DNA from: Tritrichomonas musculus
Lineage: Eukaryota; Parabasalia; Tritrichomonadida; Tritrichomonadidae
Reading direction: 5' to 3'
Assembly: GCA_039105265.1 (NCBI GenBank)
Contig: JAPFFF010000064.1
Location: forward strand, 310,001 to 374,000
DNA length: 64,000 nucleotides
Of this stretch, positions 18,512-29,227 are shown in pieces. Below the pieces are notes generated by a model that saw nothing but the letters and a program-made list of their open reading frames with translations, searched no databases and had not been told where the DNA came from. Position 1 is the stretch's first letter; every line of letters begins with the position of its first letter. The translations under genes were made by a program, and so were the position numbers.

Positions 18512-19633
18512 TTATTGAGGGAAAAGAGGAGTTGTCATTAATTCTTCTCTTGTTGGTGAAACAACAACACATTGTTCATAAGTCTTAAGCTGACTTGAAA
18601 CGTTATCCATAATGGCGGATGGCGTGATTGCCCTATTTCTTCTAACTTCTTGGAAGAAGAAGAAAGTGAAGAAACCTTGATCATTGCTGTTTTGTTGTCC
18701 TTGCTTTGCAGTTTCATCATCATCAGCTGCAGATAAGCAAATGATATTAGCTGGGAGCTTTCCAGCTTCAGACATATCATCAGGGATATCATACATTGTA
18801 CCACTGTGGCAGCAATCGTTGATCAAAATAACTTTAGTTTTACCATTTGCATGCTTCAATGTTTCAGCCAATTTATCATCAACGATGTAAGTATCATCAA
18901 ATATCATAACTTCATCTTTTCCGTCTGCTTCGTCACCTGATCTATCAGAAACACTTGATCCGTGCCCAGTGTAATAAACAGTAAGGTATTCGCTTGTATT
19001 TTCGAGGAACAATTGGAGATATTCAAGGAATAATGTTGACTTAGGATTGTGAAGGAAGAAAACAGTATAGCCCATGAATTTGTGATTTGCTGCAACTGTA
19101 ACTGAATCATTAATTGGTCCAACTCCAAGTTTGTAACTTTCTTTTGTATAGTTATTGCAACAAATTAAACATGCTCTCTTTAGTTTACTAACAGCTGATT
19201 TATTTGAAGCAGTAAGTTCTGTTGCAATTTCTTTTAATTGTGCAATAGCTGATTCTTCGGTATTATTAGTACGAAGTTCAACAAATTCTTCTGGTGTGAA
19301 TTCATTTACTGGAAGTTCTTCTGGTTTGAAGTTATCTTGGCCTTGTTGAGTCCAGCTATTAACTTTGAATGGGTTAAACTTGAAATGCTTTTGACCCTTG
19401 ATTTTCTTGAAATTAAATTGACGCCTTCCCTTATGCTTTCCAAATCTGCCTTTGTTTCCAAAGCCTCCCATCTTGCCTTGTCCTTGCTTCTTATGATCTG
19501 GTGGGGATTCCTTTCTTCCTTTTCCTTGTCCTCCCTTCTTGCGCTTATCATCGGAGCTGCTGCTGCTGCTATCACTATCTCTACGGCCTCCCTTTCCACC
19601 TTTTCCGCCTTTATCTTTACCTCTTCCTTTCAT
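18512..19633 (-). CDS. Metacaspase (clan CD cysteine peptidase, family C14)
   Basis: 373 residues from the Met at 19633; the open frame runs a few codons further without another ATG. The first ~100 residues are disordered, rich in Gly, Lys, Arg and a Ser run (GKGGKGGRRDSDSSSSSSDD). The caspase-fold domain begins near residue 160 (RACLICCNNYT). The catalytic His is in YYTGHGS near residue 222 and the nucleophile Cys in INDCCHSG near 272, followed by IICLSAADDDETA, the family's small-subunit start. Metacaspases cut after Arg/Lys and act in cell death, proteostasis or cell cycle in protists. It stands alone; the tRNA gene lies about 1.4 kb away. Confidence 0.9.
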   Translation of the reverse strand: MKGRGKDKGGKGGKGGRRDSDSSSSSSDDKRKKGGQGKGRKESPPDHKKQGQGKMGGFGNKGRFGKHKGRRQFNFKKIKGQKHFKFNPFKVNSWTQQGQDNFKPEELPVNEFTPEEFVELRTNNTEESAIAQLKEIATELTASNKSAVSKLKRACLICCNNYTKESYKLGVGPINDSVTVAANHKFMGYTVFFLHNPKSTLFLEYLQLFLENTSEYLTVYYTGHGSSVSDRSGDEADGKDEVMIFDDTYIVDDKLAETLKHANGKTKVILINDCCHSGTMYDIPDDMSEAGKLPANIICLSAADDDETAKQGQQNSNDQGFFTFFFFQEVRRNRAITPSAIMDNVSSQLKTYEQCVVVSPTREELMTTPLFPQ

Positions 19634-19651
19634 TTGATTTAACAAAGTGAA
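19634..19651 (-). promoter_or_regulatory. Candidate trichomonad initiator before the metacaspase
   Basis: On the minus strand, TCACTTTG (starting at 19650) lies about 17 bases before the ATG and matches the trichomonad initiator pattern TCA followed by pyrimidine-rich bases. A second TCA lies in AAATCAAATG directly at the start codon. Known initiators in the group sit within about 20 bases of the start. Confidence 0.5.
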
Positions 19652-21007
19652 ATGATTTAAATATCAATAAAAAAATTCAATATCATTTTTTTTGTTTTTC
19701 TATTAAAAATTCATTGAATTTTTTTGTTAAATCTTTTTCCTATCGAAAAAAATTTATTTAGAATTTTCAATTACTATTCAAATTTTTTATGGATAAACCT
19801 TACTTTTTGAATTATAATAGAATTTCCTTATTGAATTTTCTGTAGAAAAAATTTTAACATATCACTTGAAATTTTATATTCGGAACACTTTCTAATTTAA
19901 AAAGTTTTTGAGCTAATTTAATATAAATTAAATTATTTTTTATTATTTTTACTCATTTTTTCAAGGAAAATATTTATTTTATAGGCTTTAATTAATAAGA
20001 TATAAAACATATAAATTATTTTAGTTTTATTTGAAAATTTTCTATTTACCACCCAAAAAAAGAATTCTTTTTATAATTTAGCATTAACTTAATATTTTTT
20101 AATAATATTCATGAGATTTATTTCAATTAATATCTTGAATATGTATTATATATAAAATAATCATAATACAAACTATTAATGCGTGAATTAAAGAAATATA
20201 TATCACATCATTTATGGCTTTCAAAAATTCTTTTGAGACATATTCCGATATTTAAATAGAAATCTTTCAATTATTGAAAAACTCTAGTAAATAAGATATT
20301 ATTACATATTTCATATTCATTTAATATAAAAACTATATACATGAAAAAAAAAAAATGTTTTATATGTTTAATTAAAATAGCTTTTTATCTTAATAAAAAA
20401 GCATTTATCTTTCGAAACAATTATTACATTTAAGTTTATTTTTAATTTTACAAACATATATTTACTAAACAATGACAATTCTTATATTTTCGATTGAAAA
20501 TTAATTTACTAGAATTTTTGGAACAGGTTATTCGGTATGCAATAATATATACTTATTTAAGATTTTTCATCATTATACAACACTAGTCATTTGGAATATT
20601 AATAATTCATCTTTAAAATACAATTAATAAAGGTTAAAAAAAAAAAAAAGAAGAAATTGATACAAACATGAAAAAGGCTAAAAAAGATGGAATATTAATG
20701 ATTTAATCATCAATTATATATTTTTTGGTTAATCTGCGTAATCTAAATAAAAGCGTTAAAATGAATTTCTATGTAGAAACAAAGAGGAAATAAAAATTAA
20801 GAGAGCAAATGTCATGAAATCCAAATATTTTAAAGAAACAGATAATTTTAGCTCGCGAAAATATTTCTCCAAATACTTTGTGAAAAGATTATTACAATAA
20901 AGAAAAGGCTTGTTTTTTAAAACTTTCTGAAGCCATAAATATAAGAAATTAAAAGAAATAGGAAGCCAAAAATATAATAAATTGGGAAAAAAAAGTTTTT
21001 TTTTTTT
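19652..21007. other. AT-rich intergenic DNA
   Basis: About 1.35 kb without gene-like frames; I see only A/T-rich simple sequence. Confidence 0.65.
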
Positions 21008-21014
21008 AAAAAAA
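21008..21014 (-). terminator. RNA polymerase III terminator of the tRNA gene
   Basis: Seven T on the minus strand directly follow the tRNA discriminator base, the usual Pol III stop. Confidence 0.8.
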
Positions 21015-21094
21015 TGGTTGCTGTGGGGTTCGAACCCACGCCCTCGCGGACCAGTGCCTTAAACTGGCGCCTTAGACCACTCGGCCAAACAACC
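21015..21094 (-). tRNA. tRNA-Leu (anticodon AAG)
   Basis: 80 bases. The acceptor arm pairs GGTTGTT with AGCAACC; A is the discriminator. The D arm is GCCGAGTGGTCTAAGGC (A-box type). The anticodon stem is CCAGT/ACTGG with loop TTAAGGC, so the anticodon is AAG, reading CUU and, after A-to-I editing, CUC. A long variable arm (TCCGCGAGGGC) as in class II tRNAs supports leucine. The T arm GTGGG-TTCGAAC-CCCAC contains the B box GGTTCGAAC. No intron. Confidence 0.95.
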
Positions 21095-21115
21095 TGACTA
21101 TTTAAAATTAAACTT

Positions 21116-21270
21116 GTTTATTTTAATAAAAAATTTATATTTCCAACTAAGCTTCTAAAAGCTTAGTTAGCCTTTGACAAAAAATAAAAACAAAACAAAA
21201 CATAAAAAAAAAAAAAAAAAAAGAGTAAGATTGTTTATTTAGGATTGATGATTTTCATCAAGAAGATAAG
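21116..21270. repeat. 155-bp 3'-flank block duplicated at 29228-29394
   Basis: This block lies between the tRNA and the LRR-kinase gene and recurs at 29228-29394 in the same plus orientation, with a few changes and a longer A run. It contains the palindrome AAGCTTCTAAAAGCTT. The adjoining kinase gene, however, is in opposite orientation in the two places. Confidence 0.85.
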
Positions 21271-21293
21271 TGATTTGGCCATCTTTCGTTGTT

Positions 21294-23687
21294 TCACTTG
21301 TTGTTTTTGTTCTCTTTGTTCTGATGTGATCGGATGCGATTCAGCTCGCGGAAGCGATGCTTGATGGCTTTGACATCGACTTCTGATGCAAGCTGGAAAT
21401 TGTTGCTGAACATGTCATCGATGATGCCGTCGAATGTCGGCCGTTCTGATGCCTTGAATGACGTGCAGCGCTTGATCAGACTGATGCAGTAGTCGCTGAT
21501 GTCGCTCGACGCAGTCGGGCACTCCATCGTGACGTTTGTCTGCCGGTCGCGCATGCTCTGCCTCGGGAGGCCGCCCGTGAAGAGAGCGAAGAGGACGACG
21601 CCGTACGAGTAGGCGTCTGTCTTGTTGTCGTATTCTTCCTCGTTCACCATCTCCGGCGACATGCACGCGAGCGTGCCGATGCCCTTCGTGAGGCTCGAGA
21701 ATGACTCTGACAGATCCCGAGCGCGAACAAGGCCAAAGTCGATGATTTTCGAGTCGAAGACTGAGTTCATCATGATGTTCTCAAGCTTCAGGTCGCGGTG
21801 CATCATGCCGCGGCTGTGCAGGTGCGACATCCCAAACGCAACTTCAACCGCAATTCGCACTTTCAGCGTGCTGCTCAGAAGACTCTTCGATGCGACTTCT
21901 TTCACGCTGTAAGGAAGAAGCTCAAGGAAAAGTGCAACCGTCGTCTTCTCGCTTTCTTTGCCAAAAACTGGAAGACGCTCCCGCGTGTTGTAGCCAAGAA
22001 GGTCGCAGATGCACGGGTGGCGGACTGCCCCTGAAACTTCGATCTCTTTCACGGCGTTCTTCAGCGTTTTGAATGCTCTATCGTCACTAACCTCTTTGAT
22101 CACTTTCTTGCACATCACTTCACAGGTGCGCCGGTCTGAAACTTTGAACACTTCACTCGTACCGCCTTCGCCAATCTTCTTTTCAATTTCTTGGAATTCT
22201 TCTTCGTCTGGACCAAAAAATTCATGACAGACTCCCGAATCGTCCCAGCATAATTCTTCTTCACTCTGAACTTCGTCTTTATTCTTGATAAAGTCGCTGT
22301 GCGGGATGACTTCTTCGTACTTCGAAAGACGGGAAACCAGGTACGAAACAAACGTTTTCAGATTCCTGCTCTCTTCTTCAATTGATTCGCATTTTACTTC
22401 AAATGTCACATTCACATCCGATTCTTTTGTTACTGCCACGCTTTCTGTCGTTTCTGCTGCTGCAGCTGAGTCGTCTTCGATGTAGACGATTCGGCCCTCA
22501 ATTTCACTCAGGCCACCGCCAGACAGTTTCGCAGTCCGCCTGACATGAATCTCCAAATCTTCTGGAGTGTCTGACATTGCACCATAGCCAAAGGAGATCG
22601 CGTCTGAATTTGGAAAAGTGACAGTTGACAGATTATCGCATGAAGAGAAGCAGCAGAGTCCGATTTTGACAGATTTGCCAAGGAATTCAATGGCTTTCGT
22701 ATTTTTGGTGTAAAAAAATGAACTGAAATCTGCCTCTTTCAGTGAGGGAGGCAGGACGAGTCTCTCTGGACCCGAAATGCAGGAAAATGCATCTGATTTG
22801 ATTGACACGAGTGATGAGTTGGATTCAAATGTGACCGTTTCCAGTCGTTCGCAGTATTCAAAAGCAGAATCGTTGATCACTTTGATGCGGGGAGGGATGC
22901 TGATGCTCGCTATGCCTCGCGCTGCAAGGACGATGACATCGAAGACGCCGCTCCCGCGGCTGCTCTCTCTCACAACGCATTTGCCATTCATCTTCTTCAA
23001 AAACTTGTTTTCTGGTGAAATTTCTACTTTTCGAAGATTACGAGTACCCGCAAAACAACCGTCGCCAATCTGCTCGAGACTCGCTGGCAGCGACAGACCC
23101 TCAATTCTGCTGAAATAGAATGCATAATCTTCAATGCACTTGAGTTCTGAGTTGATTGAAAATCTGACTGTTTTCAGCTCGTCATGGGGACCAAATGAGC
23201 ATGCCTTTATGCGTGTGACTTGGGGCGGGATCACTGCTTCTTCGATGTCAGGACGTTCAAAGAGGAGAACGTCAAATTTGTCACTCGATTCGCTGCTCTT
23301 CCCAAGAAGGAAGTCTTTATTGTACAAAATAAAATGGCTGTTCTTTGGTGACAATTCAATTTCTCTCAAATCGTAGAGATCATCGCACCAGCCATCCGCC
23401 AGGCTCTTGACGCTCGATGGAATTTCCAGTCTCTTGATTCGTGCATCACAAAAACAATATCCTTCAAATGTTTCAACTTCGGAGTCTTCTGCAAATGTTA
23501 AGCAATCAATATCACAGTATTGAAACGCGTTTTCTCCAATGGTGATTATTTTGTAACTTTGATTTTCATGTTCAACAAAATGAGGAACAAAAATGGTACC
23601 TGCGGCTCCGGGAGATTCAGTAACCGAACAAGTATCGTCTTTCTAATTAATTTTGACTCGAAGTCCACCTTCAATGTCGATTTCCAT
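21294..23687 (-). pseudogene. LRR_5 (BspA-like) protein kinase with an early in-frame stop
   Basis: The reading frame from the ATG at 23687 spans 797 codons. It is interrupted once, by TAG at 23645-23643, the 15th codon; the remaining frame is open to 21294. The N-terminal ~330 residues are BspA-type leucine-rich repeats (AFQYCDIDCLTF, SLPASLEQIGDGCFAG, SIPPRIKVINDSAFEYC). An Ala/Glu-rich linker follows, then a protein kinase with all main motifs: IGEGGTSEVFK (about 505), MCKKV lysine, MHRDLKLENIMM (about 627), IDFGL (about 647), MSPEM, and DAYSYGVVLF. The C-terminus is basic. The family is expanded in trichomonads and is probably signalling. Since trichomonads use the standard code, the TAG likely blocks the product unless it is read through or translation begins further down. 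GC content is far above the flanks. Confidence 0.85.
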
Positions 23688-24363
23688 CCTGAAAATTTTA
23701 TTTCATATTTTATATCACATTTCATATACGTTATAAAAATTTGTATTCACATTGAATTTAAACTTTTGAAAAAAGGGGTCGACTCTCTCAAATTTTTTTT
23801 GATTGAAAAATAATAATATCTTAAAAATTAGATATTCTTTTTAATTAATAAATTTTTAAATCAATATTAAATAGAATTCGGATTCATTTATTATATCTTA
23901 TAAATTAAAAAATTCATTATTCATTCCAAAAATCATTAAAAATAGTGTTTTTATTATGCTACTTGAGGTATTTTCTTAAATTATTTACTATTCACATTAT
24001 TTATATGAGGCTTTGAAATATAATAATAATTTTTAATAAAATATATTATTGATATTCAAGAAATTATTATTTTTTCTAAATAAAAATTTTGAATTTAAAA
24101 TTGAATTAAATGCTAGTTTTTGAAAAAATTATTTTGATAACATCAGAATTTTGAAAATATATTATTTTTATTAACAAATGCATATTTTTTTGATAATATA
24201 TCAGTATTATCCTCATATTAATGATAATGTATTTACTATATATATTATAAATCACATTTATATTATTATAAAATATATTTTTATATTTTAACTCAGTTTA
24301 TTTGTATATCACAATTGAGAATTAATTATAATAACGTATTAATTCAATTTTATTTTTCATAAA
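23688..24363. other. AT-rich intergenic DNA
   Basis: Only A/T-rich simple sequence; it holds the 5' flank of the minus-strand LRR-kinase gene and ends at the TA target site of the MITE. Confidence 0.6.
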
Positions 24364-24365
24364 TA

Positions 24366-25065
24366 CAGTCTTTACGGGATTATAACGGAAATATCCACTT
24401 TAATAACGGAAAAGTTCATTATGATAACGGAAATGTTCATTATGATAACGGAAAAGTTCATTATGATTACGGAAAAATTCGATTTCATAACGGAAAGTGT
24501 AACCATTTTTTGTGAAAATCTTTTTTTAAAATATTCATTTAAAAATCATGGTTTTATTTAATAAATTATAAATAAAAAGATTTAAGATCATCATAAATAT
24601 GGAATAGATACCGAAAATCGGAAAATAAACATAAAGAAACTTTTTTTTAAAAAATATCATCAAAAATTTTTTTTCATAAAAATTGGATTTAATGGAATAT
24701 ATTTAAGATTAATACTTAATATAAACTATTGGCATCTGAAAATTACCAAAAATATTCAATTAATCTATTTTATAAATATTATTTATAAGTTGATGCAAGA
24801 ATATATAACTAGAAAATATTCATAAGGCAACGTATATGTGATATATTGGAAATTTAATTAAAATAATATATATAAATCATGATTTTTTAAGTGAGTGCTT
24901 TATTAAAAAAATTTTCACAAAAAAATGGTAATACTTTCCGTTATGAAATCGAATTTTTCCGTAATCAAAATGAACTTTTCTGTTATCATAATGAACATTT
25001 CCGTTATCATAATGAACTTTTCCGTTATTAAAGTGGATATTTCCGTTATAATCCCGTAAAGACAG
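24366..25065. mobile_element. Mariner-like MITE with ~190-bp terminal inverted repeats and 21-bp sub-repeats
   Basis: Flanked on both sides by TA (24364-24365 and 25066-25067). The left end reads CAGTCTTTACGGG and the right end, inverted, CTGTCTTTACGGG. The inverted repeats continue almost perfectly for about 190 bases. Inside each arm a 21-bp unit of the form ATAACGGAAAAGTTCATTATG is repeated about six times. There is no transposase frame in the 700 bases. TA target sites and CAGT-type ends fit Tc1/mariner, a group known in trichomonads. The near identity of the arms suggests recent movement. Confidence 0.85.
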
Positions 25066-25067
25066 TA

Positions 25068-25845
25068 ATATTATCTTATATGATATTCAATTAATTACTT
25101 TTTAATTAATTTAAAATATGTAAATAAAATTATGAAAAAAGAATATATGATATGAAGGTTATAAAATATTTATATATTTGGATATTTTCAAATTCCCAAA
25201 ATCTCTTTGAATGGTGGAAATTAGATAAGAACTCAAAAATATTTTCTCCTTTCAAAAGTTAAACTTTTTCTGTTTTTATTTTTTTTAGTGAAATATCTCT
25301 ATTTTGGCTAATAGAATCGGCTTCATATTTAAAATTGCATCATGTTATTGATAATGCTAATATTATTTATTATTAATTTTTTATAATTTTAGAATATGAT
25401 AACCGCCAAAAGTCGAACCCTTTTCTTTTGAATTTGAAAGGAGAACCTCAATATCAATTAATTTTAAAGTATCAATACGATTGATATAATTTATTTGTCG
25501 ATGTACTTATTGTTTTATGATATCAGCTAATTTTTTTTTGATTTTCTACTAAAAAATTTATTTAAAAAATAGGTAAATAATGCATATTCAGAAATTAATA
25601 GGCAATATTTAAAAATGTCAAATAATTTTATTAAAAAATAATACTTATTGATAAATCAATAAGATATTAGGAAATAAAAATATTGAGTAATTTCTGAGTT
25701 ATTTCAATATTCAATAACCAAAGGCCTTTATTATTTCAAAAATTCAATTTGATTAATAAATTTATTCAATTAATAAACTGAAAAAATTGAATATATTTCA
25801 AAGGATGTAGATAAATAAATTTTTTAATGATATCTCCTTATTTTA
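25068..25845. other. AT-rich intergenic DNA
   Basis: No gene-like frame; contains the upstream region of the Ubl/coiled-coil gene. I see no clear initiator of the TCA type close to its ATG. Confidence 0.6.
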
Positions 25846-27276
25846 ATGATTGTTAGGTTAATTACCCTGGAAGGACAGAAATTTGATTTGACACTAGAGG
25901 AGAATATCACTTTATCGAAAATATGCCAGAAACTTCATGATGATTTTAATTTCAATACAGATCGGTGCTATTTTATACGATCAGGAAAAATTTTAGATGA
26001 TGAAACCGTAAAAAACGAATCATTTACACAAGAAACGTTAAATATTCCCATTGTCATTTATAATTCTCGTCTTTTTCCAGAAAAATCATTTCCTCGAGTA
26101 GATGATGCTTTTCATTTTAACTTTTCGCGTTACTCTGAATACTACAACAATCCAAATAATACCAATACAAGCTTACCAAACATGAGCTTATTTCATGACA
26201 ATACAAATCAAGACATTTCTCCACAAAACGAGTCTTTTGCTAATACATCACCAAACCGAAATAATAATGAAAATGATGATCCATTATTATCTGATTCTGA
26301 AGAATCAGAAACCGAACCAATTATCGATCCATTACAAAATAGTTCTGACAATGAAGACGAAAGAAGCGAAACTGCACAAGAAAACACAACAGCAACACAA
26401 CCAGATCAATCCCAAGAACAACAAGAACCGCCTCCACCAAGGACACCAGAACAAGAAGAACTCGAACTTCAACATCTTCAAAGACTCAGACAACAACGCC
26501 AAGAAGTTGAACATCAGCAGCAACTTTACGAGCGATGTCATGAAAATTTCGAGCACAGAAGAGAAGAGCTCAATCGCGAGCAAGAACAATTCGATCGAAG
26601 GCTCAGAAGACTTGACCAAAGAGAAGAAAACTTCAACAATCGTCAGCAGCAACTTGAACGACAACAAGAGCAAATCGAGCATGAACAGCAAGAAATAGAC
26701 AGTCGACAACAACAACTAGACAATGAACAACAACTTATTAACGCACAACAACAGCATTTTGAGCAATTGAAGTCTTATCTAGATCAGCAACAACGAGTTC
26801 TTGAACAACAAAACAACGCAATTCAAGATGATCAGCAGCAAAGACAAACCATTCAAAATCAATTAAATGACCTTCAAAATCAAAGACAAGAATGTTCTAA
26901 TTTGGAACATGAATTCCAATTAAGAAAACAAGAATTCGACGAGTGTTGTCGTGAATTCGAACCTCATAAACAACTCTTTGAACAAAGAAAACAACAATTC
27001 CAATTGAGAAAACATGATTACGAAGAACAAAGAAGACAATATGAAGATCAAAGACAACTTTATGAACAACAGAGACAAAGATTCGAAGAAAGAAGAAGAT
27101 CAGAGTTCCAACAACAATTGAGAAGAATCGAGCAAATTTTGCAAGAATTCGAAAATCAGCATAATCAACTCGAACAAAGACAACAAGAGTTTCAAAATGA
27201 GCAGAACCAGCTGATTAGACAACAATCAATGGGCGAAGAACATCCAACATCTGAGCAAAATAATCAAAATAATTGA
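25846..27276 (+). CDS. Ubiquitin-like domain protein with long Gln/Glu coiled coil
   Basis: 476 residues from the ATG at 25846. Residues 1-75 have the ubiquitin-like pattern: MIVRLITLEGQKFDLTL (two strands), ITLSKICQKLHDDF (helix), CYFIRSGKIL-DDE (strands and turn) and IPIVIYNSR (last strand), close to the ISG/ubiquilin-type KRLIFAGKxLxD signature. Residues 76-200 are acidic, Asn/Ser-rich and disordered with a PPPPRTPE stretch. From about 205 to 460 the protein is a continuous Gln/Glu/Arg coil with irregular repeats of the form QQ-L-x-R-QEQF-RR, trichohyalin-like. No diglycine end is present, so it is not a conjugated modifier; a scaffold or shuttle that binds ubiquitin receptors is possible. 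No catalytic part seen. Confidence 0.75.
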   Translation: MIVRLITLEGQKFDLTLEENITLSKICQKLHDDFNFNTDRCYFIRSGKILDDETVKNESFTQETLNIPIVIYNSRLFPEKSFPRVDDAFHFNFSRYSEYYNNPNNTNTSLPNMSLFHDNTNQDISPQNESFANTSPNRNNNENDDPLLSDSEESETEPIIDPLQNSSDNEDERSETAQENTTATQPDQSQEQQEPPPPRTPEQEELELQHLQRLRQQRQEVEHQQQLYERCHENFEHRREELNREQEQFDRRLRRLDQREENFNNRQQQLERQQEQIEHEQQEIDSRQQQLDNEQQLINAQQQHFEQLKSYLDQQQRVLEQQNNAIQDDQQQRQTIQNQLNDLQNQRQECSNLEHEFQLRKQEFDECCREFEPHKQLFEQRKQQFQLRKHDYEEQRRQYEDQRQLYEQQRQRFEERRRSEFQQQLRRIEQILQEFENQHNQLEQRQQEFQNEQNQLIRQQSMGEEHPTSEQNNQNN

Positions 27277-27615
27277 TTTCATTAAAAATGTTATTGATAA
27301 AATAATGTTTATTTAAAAATATTACATAAATTAAAAACTTTTTATATAATATTTGATTAATAATTATGAATATATAAATAAAAACAAATTACATTCTATT
27401 TTGAGATGTTTATGCAGAAAAAAGTGATAAAGCATATTTAATCCAAAATAATATCATTTATTCAATTTAGATATATTAAAAATAATATTAAAAACATAGT
27501 TAAATATAAAAATTATAAAGATAAATTAATGAAAATAAAATTTTATTCGAAACTTTTTGAATAAGAAATATTCAATTTAATTATAGAATTTTTTTTTTTT
27601 GAAATAAAAAAATAA
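27277..27615. other. Short AT-rich intergenic DNA
   Basis: Nothing recognisable apart from a T run just before the C2 gene. Confidence 0.6.
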
Positions 27616-28032
27616 ATGTCAAAACTTATTCTTTATGTTCATGCTGTTGAAGCTAAGGATGTACCAAAAATGGATGTAATCGGGAAATGTGATCCTTTTA
27701 TGGTTTTTAGATTAAATTCCAAACCAACTGAAACATGGAAAACTAAAGATATAAAACAAACTTTTGAACCACATTGGGATCAAGTGTTTAAGATCCCTAT
27801 TAATTCTGATAATACTCTTGAAACCCTTCACATTGAACTTTTTGATAAGGACGATTTTACAGATGACGATCTTATTTCCACCAAAGAGTTTCAAGTAAGC
27901 AGTTTCCAACTTGGAAAAATAGTTGACGCATGGTATGACTTCCTTCCACATAAAAGGGTTAAAAAAGGAGGGAAAGTTCACTTGATTTTCCATCTTGCCA
28001 ATGAAAATGATGCACCATTCAAAGAAACTTAA
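27616..28032 (+). CDS. Single C2-domain protein
   Basis: 138 residues forming one C2 domain almost end to end: LILYVHAVEAKDVPKMD, GKCDPFMVFRL, then EPHWDQVFKIPI, LHIELFDKDDFTDDDLI and a last strand VHLIFHL. The Asp residues in KMD, CDPF and FDKDD match the calcium-binding loops 1 and 3. Such proteins bind acidic phospholipids in a calcium-dependent way. Short stand-alone C2 proteins are a typical trichomonad family. The gene looks intact and is not linked to its neighbours. Confidence 0.9.
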   Translation: MSKLILYVHAVEAKDVPKMDVIGKCDPFMVFRLNSKPTETWKTKDIKQTFEPHWDQVFKIPINSDNTLETLHIELFDKDDFTDDDLISTKEFQVSSFQLGKIVDAWYDFLPHKRVKKGGKVHLIFHLANENDAPFKET

Positions 28033-28286
28033 ATATTATAAGAATTTTTCTTTTAAAAAAACTAAAACATATATTTTAATAAAGAAATTAACACATAAAA
28101 CTTGAAATATTTTTTTTTTTTTAAATGAATATTTAATTTTTCTATGCATAAATGGACGATGCATTGAAAAAACTTTATTAATAATTTCATGTTTTTTATA
28201 AAGGTGCGGTTTAAAATGGCAGTTTTAAATGTTGTGAATTTATATAAAAAAAACTCCTCCACTTTCAACATATAAGATTTCAAGAA

Positions 28287-29190
28287 AATCGAGTGACCAA
28301 TTTGACGTTCTCCACATTGCACGTCCTGACATCGAAGAAGCAGTGATCCCGCCCCAAGTCACACGCATAAAGGCATGCTCATTTGGTCACCATGACGAGC
28401 TGGAAACAGTCAGATTTTCAACCAACTCAGAACTCAAGTGCATTGAAGATGCTGCATTCAGTATCAGCAGAATTGAGAGTCTGTCGCTGCCAGCGAGTCT
28501 CGAGCAGATTGGCGACGGTTGTTTTGCGGGTACTCGTAATCTTCGAAAAGTAGAAATTTCACCAGAAAACAAGTTTTTGAAGATGATGAATGGCAAATGC
28601 GTTGTGAGAGAGAGCAGCCGCGGGAGCGGCGTCTTCGATGTCATCGTCCTTGCAGCGCGAGGCATAGCGAGCATCAGCATCCCTCCCCGCATCAAAGTGA
28701 TCAACGATTCTGCTTTTGAAAACTGCGAACGATTGGAAACGGTCACATTTGAATCCAACTCATCACTCGTGTCAATCAAACAACGCGCATTTTCCTGCAT
28801 TTCGGGTCCAGAGAGACTCGTCCTGCCTCCCTCACTGAAAGAGGCAGATTACAGTTCATTTTTTTACACCAAAAATACGAAAGTCATTGAATTCCTTGGC
28901 AAATCTGTCAAAATCGGACTCTGCTGCTTCTCTTCATGCGATAATCTGTCAACTGTCACTTTTCCAAATTCAGACGCGATCTCCTTTGGCTATGGTGCAA
29001 TGTCAGACACTCCAGAAGATTTGGAGATTCATGTCAGGCATCAGAACGGCCGACATTCGACGGCATCATCGATGACATGTTGAGCAACAATTTCCAGCTT
29101 GCATCAGAAGTTGATGCCAAAGCCATCAAACATCGCTTCCGCGAGCTGAATCGCATCCGATCACATCAGAACAAAGACAACAAAAACAAC
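28287..29190 (+). pseudogene. Truncated and internally deleted copy of the LRR_5-kinase gene
   Basis: The sequence matches the minus-strand gene at 21294-23687 closely, but here on the plus strand. Homology starts abruptly near 28287 (residue SSDQFDV), so the 5' end is missing and no ATG is in frame. The LRR part is kept up to EIHVR; the copy then jumps to the last 50 codons of the kinase C-terminus (from ERPTFDG), losing 1,087 bp with the whole catalytic part. AGGC is shared by both sides of the junction. The loss is not a multiple of three, so the frame ends soon after, at 29083. Only a few substitutions separate the copies, so the event is recent. Confidence 0.9.
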
Positions 29191-29227
29191 AAGTGAAACA
29201 ACGAAAGATGGCCAAATAACTTATCTT

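Noticed and set aside
21294-23687. Reassignment of TAG as a sense codon
   Set aside because: Only one TAG interrupts the gene, and other genes here end with normal stops; trichomonads use the standard code.
24366-24520. Satellite or telomere-like origin of the AACGG repeats
   Set aside because: The repeats exist in two inverted arms with TA-flanked CAGT ends, so they belong to a MITE.
26195-26698. Overlapping frames on both strands in the Ubl-coil gene
   Set aside because: Byproducts of CAA/GAA-rich coil codons; no recognisable protein.
28387-28800. Minus-strand frame opposite the LRR-kinase copy
   Set aside because: The same mirror frame exists opposite the parent gene (22777-23118); it follows from LRR codon bias.
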